Notes: generated by a model from the sequence alone, not told the origin. A DNA stretch of 64,000 nucleotides from Roseateles chitinivorans (GCF_002761755.1 NZ_PEOG01000016.1:1-64000), one strand, 5' to 3'; shown: positions 19,077 to 28,807, numbered from the stretch's first letter. Numbers and translations are program-made.

Positions 19077-19748
19077 ATGGCCACCAAGAAGCCGCGCCGC
19101 ACCGCCGAACGCATCCTCGAAGTCACGCTGGACCTCTTCAATCGCTTCGGCGAGCCGAATGTCTCGACCACGCTGATTTCGGCGGAACTCGGCATCTCGC
19201 CCGGCAACCTGTACTACCACTACCCGGCCAAGGACGAGCTGATCAATGCGCTGTTCAACCGCTACGACAAGTCGCTGTCGGAGCTGCTGGGCGCGGTGGG
19301 CAATGTGCGCAACGTGGAGGACGCCTGGCTGTTCTTCCACATGCTGTTCGAGCTGATCTGGCAGCACCGCTTCCTGTATCGCGACCTCAACGACCTGCTG
19401 TCCAAGAACCGCAAGCTGGAGACGCACTTCCAGCATGTGCTGGAGCAGAAGACGCAGGCGATGGTGGGCCTGCTGGGTGGGCTGCAGGCCAGCGGCGCGC
19501 TGACGATGCAGGTGCGGGAGGCGGTGCCCACCGCCAACGCGATGGTCGTGCTGCTGAGCTACTGGCTGAGCTACGAATACGTGCGCGATCCGCGCAACGC
19601 GCTCGAGCCCGAGCGCGCCGGCGAGGCCTTGATGCGCGGCGCCTTCCATGTGCTGGGACTGCTGCTGCCCTACCTCGAGCCCGGCTCGCGCGACCACCTC
19701 TTCCAGCTCGCCGGCAAGTACCAGCCGCAGGCCGGCGGCACGACCTGA
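19077..19748 (+). CDS. TetR-family transcriptional regulator
   Basis: 223 residues. The N-terminal helix-turn-helix is clear: RTAERILEVTLDLFNRFGEPNVSTT, then ELGISPGNLYYHYPAKDEL. The C-terminal ligand domain has the HRFLYRDLNDLL pattern of a subgroup common in Burkholderiales. It is divergent from the YadGH-like ABC exporter genes, so repression of those genes is the simplest guess. Confidence 0.9.
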   Translation: MATKKPRRTAERILEVTLDLFNRFGEPNVSTTLISAELGISPGNLYYHYPAKDELINALFNRYDKSLSELLGAVGNVRNVEDAWLFFHMLFELIWQHRFLYRDLNDLLSKNRKLETHFQHVLEQKTQAMVGLLGGLQASGALTMQVREAVPTANAMVVLLSYWLSYEYVRDPRNALEPERAGEALMRGAFHVLGLLLPYLEPGSRDHLFQLAGKYQPQAGGTT

Positions 19749-19853
19749 CCCCCGTCGGCGCGGTCGCCGCAGTGGGCCGGAATAACAGCAAGCCGCGGAG
19801 CGGTCCTCCGAAGAAACCCTGGATTCGTGCGAGGCCGAACCCCCTGGTCGCGG

Positions 19854-19881
19854 TTGGCGTCGAAAAACGACACCCTATAAA
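19854..19881 (+). promoter_or_regulatory. Promoter of the small secreted protein
   Basis: TTGGCG (19854-19859) and TATAAA (19876-19881) are spaced by 16 bases, a good sigma70 match in an AT-rich patch. The -10 lies inside the inverted repeat CCCTA-N5-TAGGG (19873-19887), a possible regulator site. Confidence 0.55.
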
Positions 19882-19921
19882 TTAGGGATATCGCATTCAC
19901 CGACCTCGAGGGACCGACTCC

Positions 19922-20251
19922 ATGACGCGCATCCTGATCTGCACCGCCCTGCTGGCCCTGGCCGCCCCGCTGGCGCACGCCGCCTCCGAGAACGCCGATG
20001 CCAAGGCGCTGCGCGCCGAATGCGCCAGCCAGCATGCGGTGAAGTTCGAGCAGCCGGCCGCCGCCAACGAGTACCGCTTCGTCTACAGCCGCGGCGAGTA
20101 CCGCGGCGAAGCGACCTCGGGCCAGCCGGTCGCCTGCGGCCAGACGCAGTACGCCGAGTACCTGGCCAGCGCCGATCCGGTCAAGGTCATGGCCGCCTAC
20201 CCGACCGCCGCCGGCCGTCCGCAGCCGGCGAAGAAGGCCGCGGCGAAATAA
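19922..20251 (+). CDS. Small secreted hypothetical protein
   Basis: 109 residues. The first 21 are a signal peptide (MTRILICTALLALAAPLAHAA). The mature part has two Cys residues that could pair, and it ends in a Lys/Ala-rich tail (PAKKAAAK). I do not recognise a family. A GCCGCGGC direct/inverted 8-mer brackets the stop codon (20237-20244 and 20252-20259) and can fold into a hairpin. It is convergent with the acyltransferase gene. Confidence 0.7.
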   Translation: MTRILICTALLALAAPLAHAASENADAKALRAECASQHAVKFEQPAAANEYRFVYSRGEYRGEATSGQPVACGQTQYAEYLASADPVKVMAAYPTAAGRPQPAKKAAAK

Positions 20252-20291
20252 GCCGCGGCGGTCCTGGCGCCGGGGCTCCCGCCCCGCGCGC

Positions 20292-21857
20292 TCAGGCCTT
20301 CGTTTCCCAGGGCAGCATCAGGGCGAGCGTCAGCAGCTGCTGGAACTCCGGCTCGAAGTGGGCCACGATCGCCTCCGGATCGGGGCACAGCCCGGCATCG
20401 GCGATGAGGCCGAACTGCACCTGGCCGGCGTAGGTCAGGATGCTGATGCCCAGGCTCATGTCGCCCGCCTGCGGCGCCCAGAACATGACGCGCTCGACGG
20501 CCGAGCCGCACAGTCGCAGCGTCTGGGCCGGGCCCGGCACGTTGGTCATCAGCGCCGTCGCCTTGCGCGACAGGGTCTTGAGCATCGCCCGCTGCGCGGC
20601 CTTCTCCACCGTGCCGGAGGTCGCCATCAGTCCCAGCGACAGCGCCGGCCGCAGGCTGTTCTTGAGCGCCTGCGTCTGCGCATGCACCGCGTAGAGCCGC
20701 TTGACCGGATTCGTGATGCCCACCGGCATCGGCAGCGGCACCATGCCGAAGCGGTTGCCCAGTTGCCAGGCCGTCTCCAACGGTCGCAGGTTGACCGGCA
20801 CCAGCGCGCGGATCTCCTGCCCCTGCGTGTCGTCCCCATGGCCGCGCAGGTAGAGCCCGATCGCGCCGGCGAGGCAGCTCAGCAGCACGTCGTTGACCGA
20901 CACGTTCATCGACTTGCCCACCGCCTTGACCGCATCCAGCGCCAGCGGCGCCCCCCAGGCGACGCGCTTGGCGCGGCCGGCCTTGCCCTTGAGGCGGGTC
21001 TTCGCGTCATCGGGCGCCTCGGTCAGCGCCGCCGCATCCTCGAGCACCTGCCGGCCCAGGCGCTCGGCCGGCGAGGCGGCCGCAGCGCCGGACCCGTCCG
21101 AGCCGGCGCGTTCCTGGATCTCGCGCACCGTCCAGGCATTGATCGGCTTGACCATCGCGTCGGCGAGCCATTCCGGCTCGGCCTCGTCGGCGCCCGTGGC
21201 CGGGGTGGCCCGGGCCGCCTTCGCCGCCTGGGGCGGCACCGCGCCGCCATCGGTGATCGACAGCAGCACCGCGATCAGCGCGATCCCGTCGGCGATGCAG
21301 TGATGCACGCGCGCGATCAGAGCGCTGCTGCCGTCGTAATGCTCGATCAGATGCAGCTGCCACAGCGGCCGCGCCGGATCGAGCGGCTCGGCGGCGAGCT
21401 CGGCCAGGCGGTCCTGCAGCGCCTCCTCCAGCGATCGACCGCGGCGGCGCGGAAGGGTCTCGGGCACCACATGGCGGGCGATGTCGACCTCGGCGTCCTC
21501 GACCCACCAGGCGCTGTCACCGGTTTCGACGACGCGCTGCCGGAAGCGCGGGAAGCGCAGCAGCCGCTCGGCGACGCGGCGTCGCAGGTCTTCGAGCGCG
21601 ATGGCCGGCTTCAGCAGCAGCACGCCGTGGATCACCATGCGGTTGGCCTCGGTGTCCAGGCGCAGCCAGGCGGTGTCGACCTTGGACATCGGCTCCGCGC
21701 CGCGCGGCCGGGCGGCGCGCGACGCGGGCGGCTTCGACGGCGTGGACTTGGCGCTCCGGCGGGAGGGCGATGGGCTCGACGCGGCGGAAGTGGGCAATGC
21801 GGTCTCCTGGGCGGATGGGGTCTGGCGGCGGGCGATGCGGTCCGGATGATGCGTCAT
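20292..21857 (-). CDS. Wax ester synthase/diacylglycerol acyltransferase family protein
   Basis: 521 residues from the first ATG. An alternative start at 21689 (MSKVDTAW) matches the usual family beginning and would drop a 56-residue Ser/Pro/Arg-rich extension. The catalytic motif HHxxxDG is present as HHCIADG at 185-191. Later family blocks are SVNDVLLSCLAGAI, VPVNLR and MTNVPGPAQTL. The family esterifies fatty alcohols or diacylglycerol with acyl-CoA to make storage lipid. An acyl-CoA-binding protein gene is divergent next to it, fitting a role in acyl-CoA handling. Confidence 0.88.
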   Translation of the reverse strand: MTHHPDRIARRQTPSAQETALPTSAASSPSPSRRSAKSTPSKPPASRAARPRGAEPMSKVDTAWLRLDTEANRMVIHGVLLLKPAIALEDLRRRVAERLLRFPRFRQRVVETGDSAWWVEDAEVDIARHVVPETLPRRRGRSLEEALQDRLAELAAEPLDPARPLWQLHLIEHYDGSSALIARVHHCIADGIALIAVLLSITDGGAVPPQAAKAARATPATGADEAEPEWLADAMVKPINAWTVREIQERAGSDGSGAAAASPAERLGRQVLEDAAALTEAPDDAKTRLKGKAGRAKRVAWGAPLALDAVKAVGKSMNVSVNDVLLSCLAGAIGLYLRGHGDDTQGQEIRALVPVNLRPLETAWQLGNRFGMVPLPMPVGITNPVKRLYAVHAQTQALKNSLRPALSLGLMATSGTVEKAAQRAMLKTLSRKATALMTNVPGPAQTLRLCGSAVERVMFWAPQAGDMSLGISILTYAGQVQFGLIADAGLCPDPEAIVAHFEPEFQQLLTLALMLPWETKA

Positions 21858-21968
21858 CTCTAGAGAGGCGGCCCCAGTCCGCGTCGGGAGGCGGGCTGGG
21901 TAACATCGCGGCCGTCCGTCCCGATTGTCGCCAACGGGACGCCCCGCTCATCGCCAAGGGAGACACAC

Positions 21969-22220
21969 ATGAGCCTCAAGGACCAGTTCGACGCCGCCGT
22001 CGCCGATTCGAAGACCCTGCCCGAGCGGCCGGACAACCAGACCCTGCTGAAGCTGTACGCGCTGTTCAAGCAGGCCACGGCCGGCGATGTCGAGGGCGAT
22101 CGCCCCGGCATGACCGACTTCGTCAACCGCGCCAAATGGGACGCCTGGAAGGCGCTGGAAGGCAAGACCAGCGACGAGGCGATGCAGGACTACATCGACC
22201 TGGTCGAAGGTCTGAAGTAA
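21969..22220 (+). CDS. Acyl-CoA-binding protein
   Basis: 83 residues, the usual ACBP length. The four-helix family is recognised by LKLYALFKQATAGDV, PGMTDFVNRAKWDAWKALEGKTSDEAMQ and YIDLVEGLK. It binds medium and long acyl-CoA esters in the cytoplasm. A strong AAGGGAG site precedes the start. Divergent from the wax-ester-synthase-like gene, it may buffer that enzyme's substrate. Confidence 0.95.
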   Translation: MSLKDQFDAAVADSKTLPERPDNQTLLKLYALFKQATAGDVEGDRPGMTDFVNRAKWDAWKALEGKTSDEAMQDYIDLVEGLK

Positions 22221-22232
22221 CCGCTTCCGGCC

Positions 22233-23327
22233 TCAGCGGGACAGCGCCGCGCGGCGCTCGTCCCTGGGGAGCTTCGCCAGGCGCCGGACCTCGGCATGGA
22301 AGCGTGGCCAGTCCCCACCCAGGCGCTCGAACAGCCTGAGGAAATCCGGCACCAGGTCGGTGTAGCTGCCCTGGATCGCCAGCGCGGGCGTGTTCAGGCC
22401 CGAGACCCAGCGGTCGAAACGCGTGTCGCCGCCCCAGCGGTCGCGCTTCATCGCCTCATAGTCGGCGCGCAGTCGCGCGAAGGCCGCGGCCTTGCCCGCG
22501 CGCTTCTCGTCGTCGCTGGCGGCGCTTTGGAACACCTCGCGCAGTTGCTCGCGCGTCGCCTTCAGCAGGGCCTGGACCTCGTCCTGCCGGCGGCGCGACT
22601 GCTCGTCCTCCCGCAGCGCGTCCGGGCGGTCCTTCAGCCAGCGCGCGACGCCGATCTGCTCGACCGCGGTCGCGAAGCTCTCGTTGAAGGTGGTGTCGTC
22701 ATTCGCGTAGGCCACCTGGTGCGCGAGCTCATGGAAGATCATCCGCGCCAGCTGGCCCTCCGGATAGCGGATGAAGGTGTTGAGCAGCGGATCGCCGCCC
22801 AGCCAGTTGCTCCAGCCCAGCGAGGAATAGGCCGGCACGCCGTACACGTAGGGCTCGTAGCCGTCCTTGCGCAGCTGCTGCGCAAGCTCGCGCGCGTCCT
22901 TCGGATCGAAGTAGCCGCGATAGCCGGCACAGCCCATGATCGGATAGCACCAGGTCTTGAGCTGCAGGCTCAACTCCGGCGTCGCGACGACGTTCCACAC
23001 CGCCGCGCCGCGCTGGAGATCGGCGTAGCGGCGATAGCTGTCGTTGTCCGGCAGACCCAGCTCGGACGACGCATAGGCGCGCAGCGCCTGCGACAGCACC
23101 AGTTGGCGGCGCACCTCCGGGTCCAGGTCGGGCTGCGCGAGCCAGTCGTTGACCGGCTTGGCCGCGCGCACCAGCGACAGGTGGCCCGACAGCGACTGCC
23201 CGTAGTAGGACAGCTGCGCGCAACCGCCCAGCGCAACCAGCGCCAGCAGCAGCGACGGCGCGACGAGGAGCGCCCTCAGTCCTCGACGGATCTGCGTGTT
23301 CATCGGCGTCGTCATCGGCCTCGCCAT
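22233..23327 (-). CDS. Predicted lipoprotein aminopeptidase (COG4324-like)
   Basis: 364 residues. A lipoprotein signal peptide ends at the lipobox LGGC with Cys36. The zinc site HELAH is at 199-203 and a third ligand is likely Glu216 in NESFAT. The family is annotated as predicted aminopeptidase. It should be anchored to a membrane and face the periplasm. Other possible starts are the Met codons at residues 5 and 9. It begins 13 bases after the molybdopterin oxidoreductase stop, so the two are probably co-transcribed. Confidence 0.8.
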   Translation of the reverse strand: MARPMTTPMNTQIRRGLRALLVAPSLLLALVALGGCAQLSYYGQSLSGHLSLVRAAKPVNDWLAQPDLDPEVRRQLVLSQALRAYASSELGLPDNDSYRRYADLQRGAAVWNVVATPELSLQLKTWCYPIMGCAGYRGYFDPKDARELAQQLRKDGYEPYVYGVPAYSSLGWSNWLGGDPLLNTFIRYPEGQLARMIFHELAHQVAYANDDTTFNESFATAVEQIGVARWLKDRPDALREDEQSRRRQDEVQALLKATREQLREVFQSAASDDEKRAGKAAAFARLRADYEAMKRDRWGGDTRFDRWVSGLNTPALAIQGSYTDLVPDFLRLFERLGGDWPRFHAEVRRLAKLPRDERRAALSR

Positions 23328-23340
23328 CCCGGCGCGGCGC

Positions 23341-25455
23341 TCAGGCCGCGGCGACCTCGACCAGGCAGTCGTAGAAGCATGGCGCGCGGCCCATGTCGGT
23401 GAGCCGCTGGTGCGTCACCTCGTTGACGTTGCGGCCGTCGGCACCGAGCTTGCGCCACCAGATGCCCAGCCCGTGCACGACGCCCTCGCGCGCCCGGGCG
23501 CTGACATCCAGCCGGCAGGCATAGCTGCCCCGGTCGTTGAACACCCGCACCAGTTGGCCGTCGGCCAGGCCGCGCGCGGTGGCGTCGGCCGCGCTCATCT
23601 CGAGCACCTGTTCGCCCTCGATGTCGCGCAGGCTTTTCACGTTCACGAAAGTGCTGTTCAGGTGGTTGCGCGCCGGCGGCGAGATCATCGCCAGCGGATA
23701 GCGCGCGGCGAGCGCCGGCGCGCTGGACCGGCTCTCGTAGTTGGCCACGTAGTCCGCGCCGCGCGCGTCGGCCTTGCCGCTGGCCGACGGGAAGCCGCCT
23801 TCGGCGAAGGGCGCCTCCTTGAGCGGCAGCTTGAACCAGCCGCGCTCGCGCAGCTGGCCCAGGTCGATGTCGTCGCGGAAGGCCTGGCGCAGCAGCGCTT
23901 CGTCGTCATCGTGGAAGGCGGGCTCGTCGAAGCCCATCGCCGCCGCGAGCTCGCGGAAGATCCGCGTGTTGGACCGCGACTCGCCCAGCGGCGCCACCGC
24001 CGGCTCGTTGATCAGCACGTCGGTGTGGCCGTAGCTGGTGTGGATGTCCAGGTGCTCGAGCTGCGTGGTCGCCGGCAGCACATAGTCGGCCAGGTCGGCG
24101 GTGTCGGTCAGGAAATGCTCCAGCACCACGGTGAACAGGTCGGGCCGCTGGAAGCCGGCCACGACCTTCGGCGATTCCGGCGCCACCGCGACCGGGTTGC
24201 TGTTGTAGACGACGAGCGCCTCGATCCTCGGCCCGAAGTCGGGCGACGCCTCGCGCAGCAGGTCGTCGCCGATGGTGCTCATGTTGATCGTGCGGGAGGG
24301 CCGGCCGGCGCGCAGCTCGGGACGCTCCAGCGCCGGGTTCTTGAAGGGCGCGAACCAGCCGGAGCTCGACAGCAGCAGCCCGCCCGCGCGGTGGCGCCAG
24401 GCCCCGGTCAGGCAGGGCAGCAGCGCGATCAGGCGCACCGCGTTGCCGCCGCCGCGCACCCGCTGCATGCCGTAGTTCAGCCGGATCGCCGCCGGCGCCA
24501 GCGTCGCGTAGTCGCGCGCCAGGCCGCGGACCTCGTCCGCCGTCAGGCCGCATTCGGCGGCGGTGCGTTCGGGGGTCCAGGCGAGCGCCTTCGTCCGCAG
24601 TTCCTCCCAGCCCTCGACATGCCGGGCGATGTAGTCGTGGTCCAGCCAGTCATGGGCGATCAGCTCGTGCATCAGGCCCAGCGCCAGGGCGCCGTCGGTG
24701 CCGGGCAGCAGCGCCAGGTGCTGGTGGCACTTGTCCGCGGTCTCGGTCTTGCGCGGGTCGATGCAGACCAGCTTCGCGCCTTCACGCTTGGCCTGGTTCG
24801 CGAAGGTCCAGAAATGCAGGTTGGATGCGATCGAGTTGCTGCCCCAGATCAGGATCAGCCGTGACTCCGCGAAGTGGGGCAGGTGCATGCCGACCTTGTG
24901 GCCGTAGGTCGCCGCCAGCGCAGCGCCGCCCGCCGAGGCGCAGATCGTGCGATCCAGGCAGGAGGCGCCCAGCCGGTTGAAGAAGCGGCCCGCCATCGCC
25001 TCGCCCTGCAGCAGGCCCATCGTGCCGGCATAGCTGTAGGGCAGGATGGCCTGCGGATCACGGGCGGCGATCGCCTGGAGGCGGCCGGCGATCTCGGCGA
25101 TCGCCTGGTCCCAGCCGATGCGCTCGAAGCGCGGCGGCTCGTGCTTGGCGTTGACGCGCTTGAGCGGATGCAGCAGGCGCTCCGCGTGGTAGGTCCGCTC
25201 CGGATAGCGCGAGACCTTGGTGCACAGCGCGCCGTGCGTGCTGGGATGCTCCGGCTGGCCCTGCACCTTGACGACCTTCCCCTCCTCGACGGTGATGCGC
25301 AGGGCGCAGGTGTCGGGGCAGTCGTGCGGGCAGGCCCCCTTGACCACCCGGGACGGCGCACCGGTGCGCGAGGCGGGCGTCCGGGCGAGGGCCGGATCGT
25401 CGTGGTGGAGGGCCTGTGGCGGGAGATTCACGGTCGGTTCTCGGAGAGCGGGCAA
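23341..25455 (-). CDS. Molybdopterin-dependent oxidoreductase
   Basis: 704 residues of the DMSO reductase superfamily. An N-terminal [4Fe-4S] site uses Cys42, Cys46, Cys50 and Cys78 (ACPHDCPDTC, then LCTKV). Typical cofactor-binding stretches are LILIWGSNSIASNLH, LVCIDPRKTETADKCHQHLALLPGTD and the C-terminal molydopterin-binding domain (SPPARNHLNSTFVN). No Tat signal is visible, so it is probably cytoplasmic. The substrate cannot be named. Its divergent neighbour is an amino-acid-binding protein gene. Confidence 0.88.
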   Translation of the reverse strand: MPALREPTVNLPPQALHHDDPALARTPASRTGAPSRVVKGACPHDCPDTCALRITVEEGKVVKVQGQPEHPSTHGALCTKVSRYPERTYHAERLLHPLKRVNAKHEPPRFERIGWDQAIAEIAGRLQAIAARDPQAILPYSYAGTMGLLQGEAMAGRFFNRLGASCLDRTICASAGGAALAATYGHKVGMHLPHFAESRLILIWGSNSIASNLHFWTFANQAKREGAKLVCIDPRKTETADKCHQHLALLPGTDGALALGLMHELIAHDWLDHDYIARHVEGWEELRTKALAWTPERTAAECGLTADEVRGLARDYATLAPAAIRLNYGMQRVRGGGNAVRLIALLPCLTGAWRHRAGGLLLSSSGWFAPFKNPALERPELRAGRPSRTINMSTIGDDLLREASPDFGPRIEALVVYNSNPVAVAPESPKVVAGFQRPDLFTVVLEHFLTDTADLADYVLPATTQLEHLDIHTSYGHTDVLINEPAVAPLGESRSNTRIFRELAAAMGFDEPAFHDDDEALLRQAFRDDIDLGQLRERGWFKLPLKEAPFAEGGFPSASGKADARGADYVANYESRSSAPALAARYPLAMISPPARNHLNSTFVNVKSLRDIEGEQVLEMSAADATARGLADGQLVRVFNDRGSYACRLDVSARAREGVVHGLGIWWRKLGADGRNVNEVTHQRLTDMGRAPCFYDCLVEVAAA

Positions 25456-25637
25456 GGAGCGTCAACTATTGCACAGGCGCCACACCCTTGCGTTTTCTTA
25501 CCGAACATGGTGGCGACGCTGCACGCACGAACCGCTAAGCTCGCTCGCTGGGGGGCCGAATAGGTCGTGTCGAGCCTCCTGGCGCCGGCCGGTCAGGCGT
25601 GCGCCACAACATCTATCGCACCCCCTGGGAGCCTCTC

Positions 25638-26771
25638 TTGGATCGCCGCCAACTCCTCGCCTCCGCCAGCGCCCTGGGCGCGCTCGCCACCCTGCCCCTC
25701 CCGACGGCCGTCCGGGCGCAGGGCAAACGCCTCGTCCTGGGCCAGTCGGCGCCGCTGACGGGCGCGGCCTCGCAACTGGGTCTGCAGATGCAGGCCGGCG
25801 CGAAGCTCTTCTTCGACGCGCAGAACGCCGCCGGCGGCATCAACGGCACCCTGATCGAGCTGCGCACGCTGGACGACGGCTACGAGCCGGACCGCTGCAA
25901 GGCCAACACCGAGAAGCTGATCGCCGACGACGTCTTCGCCCTGTTCGGCTACGTCGGCACGCCGACCTCGCTGGCCGCGCTGCCGCTGGTCAACCAGGCC
26001 AAGATCCCGTTCGTGGCGCCCTTCACCGGCGCCGAGGCCCTGCGCGATCCGTTCAGCCCCTGGGTCTATCACGTGCGCGCCTCGTATTACGACGAGACCG
26101 CCCTGATCGTGAAGCAGCTGACCCACCTGGGCCTCATGCGGATCTCGGTCTTCCACCAGAACGACGCCTACGGCAAGGCCGGCCTGGACGGCGTGCTGCG
26201 CGCGATGAAGCCGCTGTCGCTCCAGCCGCTGGCCACCTCCACCGTCGAGCGCAACAGCGTCGACGTCGCCAAGGCGGTCAAGGACCTGGTGCAGAACGGC
26301 GCGCCGCCCGAGGCCATCGTCATGATCAGCGCCTACAAGAGCTGCGCCGCCTTCATCCGCGCCGCGCGCAAGGCCGGCTATGGCGGCGTGTTCTACAACG
26401 TCTCGTTCGTCGGCACGCAGGCGCTGCTGGAGGAACTGGGCAAGGACGCGATGGGCGTGGTGGTCAGCCAGGTGATGCCCTACCCCTTCGGCACCGCCAC
26501 CGGCGTCGTGCACGAGTACCAGCTCGCCGCCACCAAGGCCGGCCAGAAGTTCAACTACACCGCCATCGAGGGCTACATCGGCGCCAAGGTCATCAGCGAG
26601 GGCATCCGCCGCGCGACCCGCCCGACCCGCGAAGGTCTGGTCGCCGGGCTGGACAGCCTGCAGAACTACAACGTCGGCGGCTTCAACGTGAACTTCCGGC
26701 CCAACAAGCATGTCGGCTCGAGCTTCGTCGAGATGACGCTGCTGACCAGCGACGGGCGCGTGAAGCGTTGA
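25638..26771 (+). CDS. ABC substrate-binding protein, branched-chain amino acid type
   Basis: 377 residues from the TTG at 25638, chosen because GGGAG lies six bases before it and the protein then starts with a clean export signal (DRRQLLASASALGALATLPLPTAVRAQ). A GTG 39 bases upstream is also in frame. The paired arginines suggest but do not prove Tat export. Peripla_BP_6 features include LVLGQSAPLTGAASQLGLQ, AGGINGTLIEL and the late IEGYIGAKV. It is an orphan, with no permease genes nearby. Confidence 0.85.
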   Translation: MDRRQLLASASALGALATLPLPTAVRAQGKRLVLGQSAPLTGAASQLGLQMQAGAKLFFDAQNAAGGINGTLIELRTLDDGYEPDRCKANTEKLIADDVFALFGYVGTPTSLAALPLVNQAKIPFVAPFTGAEALRDPFSPWVYHVRASYYDETALIVKQLTHLGLMRISVFHQNDAYGKAGLDGVLRAMKPLSLQPLATSTVERNSVDVAKAVKDLVQNGAPPEAIVMISAYKSCAAFIRAARKAGYGGVFYNVSFVGTQALLEELGKDAMGVVVSQVMPYPFGTATGVVHEYQLAATKAGQKFNYTAIEGYIGAKVISEGIRRATRPTREGLVAGLDSLQNYNVGGFNVNFRPNKHVGSSFVEMTLLTSDGRVKR

Positions 26772-26858
26772 TCCGGCGCTGATCCGGCGCTGATCGCCCC
26801 GACGGGCGCGGCGTCCGCGGGCACCCGTGCGGTGCCACGGGTACACTGGTCCGACACA

Positions 26859-26883
26859 GCGGCGCCGCCCTGAGCGGCGCCGC
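26859..26883 (+). terminator. Hairpin after the substrate-binding protein gene
   Basis: A 10-bp GC stem (26859-26868 with 26874-26883) closes a CCTGA loop and is followed by CGCCTTTCT. This looks like a weak intrinsic terminator. Two 11-bp direct repeats (TGATCCGGCGC) at 26769-26790 include the stop codon. Confidence 0.5.
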
Positions 26884-26943
26884 CGCCTTTCTGGCTCGCG
26901 GCAAGCCCGACGCGCTGTCGCGATGACATCGGAGTGCCCGCTC

Positions 26944-28158
26944 ATGAAGCTGATCGAACCCATCCTGGCCGACGCGCCGGCCATCGCCAAGCTGCGACGC
27001 GACCTGCACGCGCATCCCGAACTTTGCTTCCACGAAGACCGCACCTCGGACGTGGTCGCGAAAGCGCTGACCGACTGGGGCATCGAGGTCCACCGCGGCC
27101 TGGGCAAGACCGGCGTGGTCGGCGTCATCCCCGGCCGCGACGGCGGCAGGAGCGGTCGCACGCTGGGCCTGCGCGCTGACATCGATGCGCTGCCCATCAC
27201 CGAGCACAACACCTTCGCGCACGCCAGCAAGCACCCCGGCAAGATGCATGCGTGCGGCCATGACGGCCACACCGCGATGCTGCTGGCCGCGGCCAAGCAC
27301 CTGGCCGCGCACCGTGATTTCGACGGCACCGTCTATGTCGTCTTCCAGCCCGCCGAGGAGGGCGGCGGCGGCGCCCGCGAGATGATCAAGGACGGCCTGT
27401 TCAGGAAGTTCCCGATGGAGGCCATGTTCGGCGTCCACAACTGGCCGGGCATGGCCGCCGGGCAGTTCGCGCTCAAGACCGGCCCGGTCTTCGCCTCCAG
27501 CAACGAATTCAAGATCCTGATCAAGGGCAAGGGCGCGCACGGCGCGATGCCGCACCTGGGCACCGACCCGGTGGTGGTGGCCGCCCACCTGGTGCAGGCT
27601 TTCCAGACCATCATCACCCGCAACAAGCGGCCGATCGACGCGGGCGTGATCTCGGTGACGATGATCCACGCCGGCGAGGCAACCAACGTGATCCCCGAGC
27701 GCTGCGAGCTGCAGGGCACGGTGCGGACCTTCACGCTGGAGACGCTGGACCTGATCGAGCGCCGCATGCAGCAGCTCACCGAGGCCACGGGCACCGCCTT
27801 CGAGGTGCAGTGCGAGTTCAGCTTCCATCGCAACTACCCGCCGACGATCAACCACCCCGCCGAGACCGAGTTCGCCCGAGGCGTGCTGACCGAGATGCTG
27901 GGCGCGGCCAATGTGCAGGAGTTCGAGCCCACGATGGGGGCCGAGGACTTCAGCTACTACCTGCAGGAAGTGCCGGGCTGCTACTTCCTGATCGGCAACG
28001 GCGACGGCAGCCATCGCGAGGGCGGCCACGGCCTGGGGCCCTGCATGCTGCACAACCCGAGCTACGACTTCAACGACGAGCTGATCCCGCTGGGCGGCTC
28101 GATGTGGGTCCGGCTGGTCGACGCCTGGTTCAAGCGGCCGCGTCCGACCAAGGCCTGA
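26944..28158 (+). CDS. M20-family amidohydrolase
   Basis: 404 residues from the ATG at 26944, with GGAG nine bases upstream; an ATG at 26923 is also in frame. The M20 zinc peptidase core shows LRRDLHAHPELCF, KMHACGHDGHTAMLL with the metal His and Asp, and FQPAEEGGGGAREM. The dimerisation domain follows (FKILIKGKGAHGAMPHLGTDP). Relatives are hippurate hydrolases and N-acyl amino acid deacylases. It should hydrolyse an N-acyl amino acid in the cytoplasm; the exact substrate is unknown. Confidence 0.92.
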   Translation: MKLIEPILADAPAIAKLRRDLHAHPELCFHEDRTSDVVAKALTDWGIEVHRGLGKTGVVGVIPGRDGGRSGRTLGLRADIDALPITEHNTFAHASKHPGKMHACGHDGHTAMLLAAAKHLAAHRDFDGTVYVVFQPAEEGGGGAREMIKDGLFRKFPMEAMFGVHNWPGMAAGQFALKTGPVFASSNEFKILIKGKGAHGAMPHLGTDPVVVAAHLVQAFQTIITRNKRPIDAGVISVTMIHAGEATNVIPERCELQGTVRTFTLETLDLIERRMQQLTEATGTAFEVQCEFSFHRNYPPTINHPAETEFARGVLTEMLGAANVQEFEPTMGAEDFSYYLQEVPGCYFLIGNGDGSHREGGHGLGPCMLHNPSYDFNDELIPLGGSMWVRLVDAWFKRPRPTKA

Positions 28159-28207
28159 CCACCGTCACCCGCGCCCTGCCCTTCCCGTCCTCCAGCCCCG
28201 CCGCCCG

Positions 28208-28807
28208 ATGACCGCCCCGATCGCGCCCGACCAAGAGAAGACCGTCCGCGAGGACACCCAGCGCTGGCTGCAGCGGGCCGTGATCGGCCTGAACCTGTGC
28301 CCGTTCGCCAAGAGCGTGGAGGTCAACCAGCGGCTGCGCACCGTGGTCAGCGCGGCGCGCACGCCGGAGGAACTGCTCAAGGACCTGGCGCGCGAGCTGC
28401 TGGCGCTCAACCGCGCCGACCCCGAGGAGACCGAGACGACCTTGCTGGTCCACCCATGGGTGCTCAACGACTTCCTGGACTTCAACGACTTCCTCGGCGC
28501 GGCCGATGCGCTGGTCGAGGACCTGGACCTGGAAGGCGTGCTGCAGGTCGCGAGTTTCCACCCCGACTACCAGTTCGAGGGCACCGACGCCGACGACGTC
28601 GACAACTTCAGCAACCGCTCGCCCTACCCGACGCTGCACCTGCTGCGCGAGGAGAGCATCGAGCGCGCCGTCGAGTCCATGCCGGACACCGACGCGATCT
28701 ACGAGGCCAACATCGACACCCTGCGCCGCATCGGCCGCAAGGGCTGGGACGCGCTGGACCTGGAAGCGAAGCTGCCGCTGGCCCAGCGCACCACCCGCGA
28801 GGACTGA
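28208..28807 (+). CDS. DUF1415 family protein
   Basis: 199 residues. The family pattern is VIGLNLCPFAKSV near residue 30, TLLVHPWVLNDFLDFNDFL in the middle and VASFHPDYQFEGTDADDVDNFSNRSPYPTLHLLRE. Conserved Cys, His and Asp residues suggest an enzyme, but no activity is established as far as I know. It starts 49 bases after the M20 gene and is probably co-transcribed with it. Confidence 0.88.
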   Translation: MTAPIAPDQEKTVREDTQRWLQRAVIGLNLCPFAKSVEVNQRLRTVVSAARTPEELLKDLARELLALNRADPEETETTLLVHPWVLNDFLDFNDFLGAADALVEDLDLEGVLQVASFHPDYQFEGTDADDVDNFSNRSPYPTLHLLREESIERAVESMPDTDAIYEANIDTLRRIGRKGWDALDLEAKLPLAQRTTRED

